Shown here one piece after another: positions 33,171 to 37,993 of a DNA stretch of 37,993 nt (positions are counted from its first letter, which is position 1; each line of letters begins with the position of its first letter). The stretch comes from Dietzia cinnamea NBRC 102147. Lineage in GTDB: Bacteria; Actinomycetota; Actinomycetes; Mycobacteriales; Mycobacteriaceae. A program made the position numbers and the translations under genes. The DNA is taken from NCBI RefSeq assembly GCF_001571065.1, contig NZ_BCSW01000030.1, positions 1 to 37,993 on the forward strand, read 5' to 3'. The notes beneath the pieces are model-generated. The model had not been told where the DNA came from. It did not search any database and saw only the letters and a program-made list of their open reading frames with translations.

Positions 33171-33294
33171 TGGACTCTCAGCAAAGTTACAGCACCGTGA
33201 TTCCGATGCCGGGCGGCCCCTCGGCGTGTCGGCCAGCCCACCGGACGGCTCATCGATCCGCCCGGGCCGGACCCGGGCACCGGCGGCGGCGCGG

Positions 33295-34140
33295 TTACCG
33301 CCCGAGCGCCTCGACGACGCCGTCGGACAGCTCCGGCCACAGCGGCTTGGCCCAGTCGCCGAAATCGCGGTCGGTGAGCACGACCAGCGCCGCGGACAGC
33401 GCGGGGTCGACCCACAGCAGCGTCCCCGACTGCCCGAAGTGGCCGAACGTCCCGGCCGAGTTCCGCGAACCGGTCCAGTGCGGGTCCTTGTCCCCGCGCA
33501 ATTCGTACCCCAGCCCCCACGGGCACGGTTTCTGCATCCCGTACCCGGGCACGATCCCGTCGAGCCCGGGGAACTGCTCGGTCACGGCCTCGGCGAGGGT
33601 CTCGGTGGCCAGCAGTCGCGGCGCGACGAGTTCGCGTGCGAAGGGCACGAGGTCCGCGATGCTGGCGGAGGCGCCGTGCCCGGCCGAGCCCTCGAGGCCG
33701 GTGGTCTCCATCCCGAGCGGCCGGCACACTGCCTCGTGGAGGTACTCGGGGAAGTCGATCCCGGTGGCGTCGGCGATGTGGTCGGCCAGCACCTCGAACC
33801 CGGCGGATGAGTAGATACGTCGCCGGCCCGGCTCGGTGCGGACCCGGTCGCGGTCGGCGAAGTCGAGTCCGGAGGCGTGCGCCAGCAGGTGGCGCACGGT
33901 GGAGCCCTCGGGACCGGCGGGATCGTCGAGGCCGATCGCCTCCTCCTCGGCCGCCAACAGGGCGGCCGTGGCGACGAGCGGCTTGGTGACCGAGGCGAGG
34001 CGGTAGACGCGACTGTCGTCGCCGTGCGTCGCGAGCGCGCCGTCGGGTCCGACGACCGCGGCCGAGACGGTGTCCACCGGCCATTCCCCGACCACCGCCA
34101 GCGCGGCGGCGAGTGCGTCTCGATCGACCTGGTCCGACAT
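33295..34140 (-). CDS. serine hydrolase of the beta-lactamase / class C PBP family
   Basis: 281 residues. SxxK motif S50-VT-K53 (nucleophile and base), second motif Y110-SS in place of the usual YxN, and HFGQSG near 250 in place of KTG. The family includes esterases, D-amino-acid peptidases and beta-lactamases. Lack of YxN and KTG argues for an esterase or peptidase rather than antibiotic resistance. No signal peptide is present, so a cytoplasmic place is likely. The ATG at 34140 follows GGGAGGAA. The ABC permease stop lies 130 bases upstream; that gap shows only short GC-rich repeats. Confidence 0.85.
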   Translation of the reverse strand: MSDQVDRDALAAALAVVGEWPVDTVSAAVVGPDGALATHGDDSRVYRLASVTKPLVATAALLAAEEEAIGLDDPAGPEGSTVRHLLAHASGLDFADRDRVRTEPGRRRIYSSAGFEVLADHIADATGIDFPEYLHEAVCRPLGMETTGLEGSAGHGASASIADLVPFARELVAPRLLATETLAEAVTEQFPGLDGIVPGYGMQKPCPWGLGYELRGDKDPHWTGSRNSAGTFGHFGQSGTLLWVDPALSAALVVLTDRDFGDWAKPLWPELSDGVVEALGR

Positions 34141-34270
34141 CGGTTCCTCCCTGGTTCGCGTCCGGCCGGCGGCGCCGGCGGCAGTGCCCGTCAGTCTGTC
34201 AGGTCGGCGTGGACGCCGCGCCGGGGCGGGCGGACCCCGAGGCGGGCTGTCCCCGCACCGGGTCGGGCGG

Positions 34271-35866
34271 TCAGGGCCGGGGCACGTCGCGGCGCCGGAA
34301 CGCGGCGAGCCCGGCGGCGACCAACACGGCGCCGCCCACGAGCAGGACGATGACGCCCGCGGTGTCGACGGGGCCGGCGGGGGCGGTGCCCACCGCGCCG
34401 AACGGCGACAGGCGCATCTGCGCCTCGGTGAGTCGGAGCGTGGGGCCCATGAGGGTGACGACGACGGCGAGGGCGAACGGAGCCCAGGCCAGGACCTGCA
34501 GTCGCGGGGCCGCGCCGAACAGGCAGACGGAGACCCCGACGAACAGCAGCGCGGCGGGCAGCTGCCACGCGCCCGCGCCGAGGATCCGACCCACCAGTTG
34601 CGGATCGTCGAGCACCGCTGCCGCGGACACGGCGAACGCGGCCGCGCCGGCGAGTACGACCACCGCGGTGCCGGCCGCCACGACCGCCGCGTGCCCGGCC
34701 AGCCAGGACCACCGCGACCGCCCGGCGGCCAGCATGAGCTCGAGTCGACCCGAGGACTCCTCGCCGCGCAGCCCGCCGAGGCTCTGCAGCGCGAACCCGG
34801 CGCCGAGGAACCCTGCGAACGCGACGAGCATCTGCACGATCGTGTCGACCAGGGCGTCCGGGTCGCCCAGGAAGACGGCCAGGTCCGGGTTGGCGACGAT
34901 GGCCTCCACCGTGACGTCCATGAGGGCGCCGTAGACGGCCATGAGCGCGACGACGCCGACCGTCCAGCCGGTGAGCGCGCCGAGGTGGTGGTGGAGGGCG
35001 GCGCCGGCATGGGAGGTGCGCCACCGCGACGCGGTGGCGGGCCCGGTGCGGGCGGGCACCACCCCCGAGCCGAGGTCGCGGCGGGCCGCGAGCCACAGCG
35101 CGAGGGTGGCCAGCGCGGCGGCGGCCGCGAGCGACACCGCGAGAGGGAGCGGGGACGACTCGCCGAACGGCCGGGTCAGCCCGTGCCAGCCGAGCGGGGA
35201 CGCCCAGCTCAGCCAGTTCTCCTCGGCGTCGCCGACGCCGCGCGTGACGAGGGTCAGTCCGGCCACCGCGAGGGACGCCGCCCAGACGGTGCGGTGGTGC
35301 GCGAGGACCTGGGCGAGGACGGCGGTGGCCGCGGCGTAGACCCAGCCGGTGGCGACGATCGAGGCCACGTACAGCGCCGCGCCGCCGCGGTCCACGTCGA
35401 GCGCCAGCGTCGCGGCCCAGAGGCCGGCGCCCAGTGCGAGGAAGACCCCGGCGACGACGACGAGGGCCGCCGCCACCGGGGCGAGCCGGCCGACCCCACC
35501 CGCGACGAGGAGTTCCGATCGTCCGGACTCCTCCTCCCGCCGGGTGGAGCGCGCGGTCAGGGCGATCGCCATGAGCGGGACCCCGAAGCCGACGAGGAAC
35601 GAGTACTCGTTCATCACCACTCCGCCCGGGGTGTCGAGGCCGGCCACCCGACCGGTGAGCATGACCATCGTCTCGCCGACGGAGGCGCTGTACGCGGCGA
35701 GCTCCTCCGGGGTGTCGTAGAGCGTGGCGATGGACAGTCCGGTGGCGAGGAACAGTGCGACGGCCCCGACGACCCAGGCGACCATCGCCGGCCAGCCGGT
35801 CCGGAGCGCGATCCGGCTGAGCAGGCCGGTACCGGCCAGGCGCGCGCCGACGAGGGGTGCGCTCAT
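34271..35866 (-). CDS. ABC exporter permease, polyketide-antibiotic exporter type
   Basis: 531 residues with about twelve hydrophobic segments in two similar halves. The first begins WPAMVAWVVGAVALFLATGL near 25-44, the second LTGWTVGVVALMAVYGALM near 295. Each half has the cytosolic phrase for EExSGR-type loops (TRREEESGRSELLVAGG near 108; LRGEESSGRLELMLAAGRSR near 370), characteristic of the TnrB3-like exporters of tetronasin and related compounds. The ATG shares one base with the TGA of the ATPase gene (TGATG), so the two are a unit. The substrate is unknown. Confidence 0.88.
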   Translation of the reverse strand: MSAPLVGARLAGTGLLSRIALRTGWPAMVAWVVGAVALFLATGLSIATLYDTPEELAAYSASVGETMVMLTGRVAGLDTPGGVVMNEYSFLVGFGVPLMAIALTARSTRREEESGRSELLVAGGVGRLAPVAAALVVVAGVFLALGAGLWAATLALDVDRGGAALYVASIVATGWVYAAATAVLAQVLAHHRTVWAASLAVAGLTLVTRGVGDAEENWLSWASPLGWHGLTRPFGESSPLPLAVSLAAAAALATLALWLAARRDLGSGVVPARTGPATASRWRTSHAGAALHHHLGALTGWTVGVVALMAVYGALMDVTVEAIVANPDLAVFLGDPDALVDTIVQMLVAFAGFLGAGFALQSLGGLRGEESSGRLELMLAAGRSRWSWLAGHAAVVAAGTAVVVLAGAAAFAVSAAAVLDDPQLVGRILGAGAWQLPAALLFVGVSVCLFGAAPRLQVLAWAPFALAVVVTLMGPTLRLTEAQMRLSPFGAVGTAPAGPVDTAGVIVLLVGGAVLVAAGLAAFRRRDVPRP

Positions 35867-36780
35867 CACCGGGCTCCGGAGTAGGCGCTGAGGAAGAGGT
35901 CGTCGAGGCTGGGCGGGGTCGCGGTGAGGGTGTGGACGCCGGCGGCGTGGAGGATGCCGGTGACCTCCCCGAGCGCGGGCGCCGGGACGTGGCAGCGGAT
36001 GTCGAACCGGCCGTCGCCGGCGTCGCCGATCCGTAGGTCGTCGACGCCGCTCACGCGGTCGAGCTCCCGTGGGTCGGCGTCGGTGACGGCGTGGACCTCG
36101 GTCGTGGTGTGGCGCCGCAGATCGGCCAGCGTGCCCGAGCTGACGGTCCGCCCGTCGCGGATGATGCTCACGCGGTCGGCGAGCGCCTCGACCTCCCCCA
36201 TGATGTGACTGGACAGCAGCACGGTCGCACCCGCGTCGACGGCCTCGCGCACGCAGTCCTGGAAGACCCGCTCCATGAGCGGGTCCAGGCCGGAGGTGGG
36301 TTCGTCCAGCACGAGCAGGTCGGCACCGGAGGCCAGCGCGGCGATGAGCGAGACCTTCTGCCGGTTGCCCTTCGAGTAGTCGCGGGTGCGCCTGGTGGGG
36401 TCGAGGCGGAACCGCTCGACGAGCTCGTCGCGCCGGGCCGGCTGGAGCCCGCCCAGCGACCGGCCCACCAGGTCGATGCACTGGCCGCCCGTGAGCCGCG
36501 GCCACAGCGTGACCTCGCCGGGGACGTAGGCGACCCGCGAGCGCAGCCGGACGGCGTCGCGCCACGGGTCGGCGCCGAACACGGTCGCGGTGCCGGAGTC
36601 CGCGCGCACGAGCCCCAGCAGGACGCGGATGGTGGTGGACTTGCCGGCGCCGTTGGGACCGAGGAACCCGTGGATCTCACCACGGCGGACCTCCAGGTCC
36701 AGCCCGTCGAGGGCCCGCACTCCCCCGAACGTCTTGACCAGCGCCTCGACCCGGATGACGTCGTCGTCTTCTGAACGCAT
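35866..36780 (-). CDS. ABC transporter ATP-binding protein (drug exporter type)
   Basis: 304 residues. Walker A GPNGAGKS at 41-48, Q-loop-like YVPGEVTLWPRLTG near 89, signature YSKGNRQKVSLIAAL near 137 (a variant of LSGGQ frequent in this family), Walker B LLVLDEPTSGLD near 158 and the His-switch in LLSSHIMGE near 191. A C-terminal domain of about 90 residues follows (LRRHTTTEVHAVTD). It drives the adjoining permease. The ATG at 36780 follows AAGGAG by 6 bases; the longer frame to 36858 has none. It is divergent from the esterase. Confidence 0.92.
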   Translation of the reverse strand: MRSEDDDVIRVEALVKTFGGVRALDGLDLEVRRGEIHGFLGPNGAGKSTTIRVLLGLVRADSGTATVFGADPWRDAVRLRSRVAYVPGEVTLWPRLTGGQCIDLVGRSLGGLQPARRDELVERFRLDPTRRTRDYSKGNRQKVSLIAALASGADLLVLDEPTSGLDPLMERVFQDCVREAVDAGATVLLSSHIMGEVEALADRVSIIRDGRTVSSGTLADLRRHTTTEVHAVTDADPRELDRVSGVDDLRIGDAGDGRFDIRCHVPAPALGEVTGILHAAGVHTLTATPPSLDDLFLSAYSGAR

Positions 36781-36827
36781 GACCAGCTCCTTCGACCAAT
36801 CACCATCGATCATCCCGCGTTCCACGT

Positions 36828-36833
36828 CACAAT
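36828..36833 (+). promoter_or_regulatory. leaderless -10 element of the esterase gene
   Basis: CACAAT, exactly 6 bases before the ATG at 36840. It favours this ATG over the GTG at 36834. Confidence 0.55.
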
Positions 36834-36839
36834 GTGGCC

Positions 36840-37949
36840 ATGCGCCCCGCACTGTCACCCTCTGGAATGTCCGGCCACCGTGCCTTCACGCCGTCGCTCG
36901 GCGACCGACTGACCAAAGCCGTCATGACGGCCGCCGGATATCTGCCCGGCCCCCTGCTGCGCCCAGTGGCAGGTGCTCCCCGGCGCGTCGACGGACAGGT
37001 CCTCGATCCGCACTTCCAGGCCGGGCTCCGGGTCATCTCGCTCATGTCCGAGGGGGAATACCAGGACCTCACCCTCGAGCGGGCGCGCTCCGTCGTCGAG
37101 AGGTCGGCCTACACCGTCTCGGGGAAGAAGATCGACCTCGCCGTCGTCACCGACATCGTCCTCCCGCTCGGCGGTGACGATCCCGACCGCGTCGACCTTC
37201 CCGCACGCCTGTACTCGCCCGTCGACGGCGACGAGGCGCTGCCGGTCCTGGTGTACTTCCACGGCGGCGGGTGGGTGCTCGGCAGCATCGACTCGCACGA
37301 CGCGACGTGCCGCTACATCGCCGACACCGGCCGCCTCAAGGTCATCAGCGTGGACTACCGGATGGCGCCGGAGTTCCTCTTCCCCACCGCCGCCGAGGAC
37401 GCCCTGGCCGCGTTCCGGTACGTCCGCGACCACGCCGCCGAACTCGGCGTGGACCCGCAGCGCATCGCGGTGGGCGGCGACAGCGCCGGTGGCAACCTCG
37501 CCGCGGTGGTGTGCCAGCAGGCCCGCGACGCGGGCGAGAAGACACCGGACTTCCAGCTGCTGTTCGTCCCGGCGACGAACATGTCCGCCCGGACCCGCTC
37601 CTACGAGCTGTTCGGCGAGGGCTACTTCCTCACCCGCGGCAACATGGACTGGTACGAGCGCACCTACATCCGCTCGGACGACGACCGGCTCGATCCCCGC
37701 GCGTCTCCCCTGCTGGCCACGGACTTCTCGGCGCTGCCGCCCGCACACGTCGCCACGGGCGGGTTCGATCCGCTGCGCGACGAGGGCGAGGCGTACGCCC
37801 GCCGGATGGCCGACGCCGGGGTACCGGTATCGCTGCGGCGCCACGCCACGCTGGTCCACCCGTTCGTCAACGCTGTGGGCGCCACCCCTCTCGCCAGGGC
37901 GGCGCTGTCCGAGGCGGTGGGCGCGATGAGGATGGCGTTGACCTACTAA
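36840..37949 (+). CDS. alpha/beta hydrolase, HSL-type esterase/lipase
   Basis: 369 residues. Oxyanion motif H141-GGGW, nucleophile Ser215 in GDSAGG, Asp310 in FDPLRDEG and His340 in HPF: the full triad of the hormone-sensitive-lipase family. An N-terminal region of about 100 residues (LTKAVMTAAGYLPGPLLRPV, then LISLMSEGEYQ-like helices) forms the cap. It is likely to hydrolyse short to medium acyl esters or act on host or storage lipids, as mycobacterial Lip proteins do. No signal peptide is evident, though the first 40 residues are amphipathic. The 44 bases that follow to the window end hold no gene. Confidence 0.92.
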   Translation: MRPALSPSGMSGHRAFTPSLGDRLTKAVMTAAGYLPGPLLRPVAGAPRRVDGQVLDPHFQAGLRVISLMSEGEYQDLTLERARSVVERSAYTVSGKKIDLAVVTDIVLPLGGDDPDRVDLPARLYSPVDGDEALPVLVYFHGGGWVLGSIDSHDATCRYIADTGRLKVISVDYRMAPEFLFPTAAEDALAAFRYVRDHAAELGVDPQRIAVGGDSAGGNLAAVVCQQARDAGEKTPDFQLLFVPATNMSARTRSYELFGEGYFLTRGNMDWYERTYIRSDDDRLDPRASPLLATDFSALPPAHVATGGFDPLRDEGEAYARRMADAGVPVSLRRHATLVHPFVNAVGATPLARAALSEAVGAMRMALTY

Positions 37950-37993
37950 CCCGGGTGATTCATGGGAATCTGCGGATCGCTGGGCGAAAATAA

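Noticed and set aside
33295-34140. Antibiotic-resistance beta-lactamase
   Set aside because: The YxN and KTG motifs are altered and there is no signal peptide. A general serine hydrolase is the safer call.

Overview
The window is GC-rich (about 70 percent) actinobacterial chromosome with very strong G/C preference at third codon positions. Gene content and order match the Mycobacteriales block known in Mycobacterium tuberculosis as roughly Rv2221c-Rv2247: glnE, glnA2, panB, CYTH-CHAD, phosphatase/zinc-ribbon/Nif3/cobC, ptkA-ptpA, SURF1, cobD, DUF3052, aceE, mabR, fabD, acpM, accD6. The locus lacks kasA/kasB, AcpM is short, and several non-mycobacterial genes are inserted. This suggests a mycolate-type actinomycete outside Mycobacterium; Dietzia or a relative is my best guess, as an inference. 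Homology statements come from recall of family sequences, not from a search.

Layout. (1) 1-677: the tail end of a phage head-morphogenesis module (a partial gene, a head-tail connector and a head-closure protein), closed by a strong hairpin. A roughly 400-bp gene-free strip follows with palindromes and a second terminator. (2) 1082-4264: a coiled-coil segment running in frame into a DUF1206 membrane protein, a DUF732-type lipoprotein, a membrane-anchored endonuclease/exonuclease/phosphatase protein and a small unknown. (3) 4362-10886: nitrogen control (glnE, glnA2), divergent from panB and a prolyl iminopeptidase. (4) 10911-13303: a Baeyer-Villiger-like monooxygenase and a short-chain dehydrogenase with a candidate operator. 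(5) 13422-16143: a CYTH-CHAD protein, a 57-residue protein, a nested palindromic element, rnpB (minus strand) and a 43-bp tandem duplication. (6) 16125-24416: a coupled minus-strand run (cobC, Nif3-like, zinc-ribbon, histidine phosphatase), then plus-strand ptkA-like, ptpA, SURF1 and an RCC1-repeat protein, then minus-strand tRNA-Val directly abutting cobD. (7) 24515-32434: DUF3052 divergent from aceE, the regulator mabR overlapping aceE, then fabD, acpM and accD6. (8) 32533-37949: DUF3145, a serine hydrolase, a two-gene ABC exporter and an HSL-family esterase.

How the genes work together. aceE (acetyl-CoA supply), mabR (regulator), fabD (malonyl transfer to ACP), acpM (carrier) and accD6 (malonyl-CoA synthesis) form a lipid-precursor unit, but the ketosynthases that normally stand between acpM and accD6 are absent. 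glnE-glnA2 handle nitrogen assimilation, panB pantothenate (CoA and phosphopantetheine supply), and cobC/cobD cobalamin. ptkA-ptpA form a kinase/phosphatase pair.

A recurrent regulatory theme is a -10-like hexamer placed exactly 6 nt (once 7) before an ATG, which predicts leaderless transcripts. This rule decides many of the start codons chosen here. The most unusual points are the phage head module that stops before any tail gene, the FAS-II locus without kasA/kasB, the hairpin-tRNA-cobD arrangement, the nested palindromes downstream of rnpB, and the duplication over the stop codon of the phosphatase gene.
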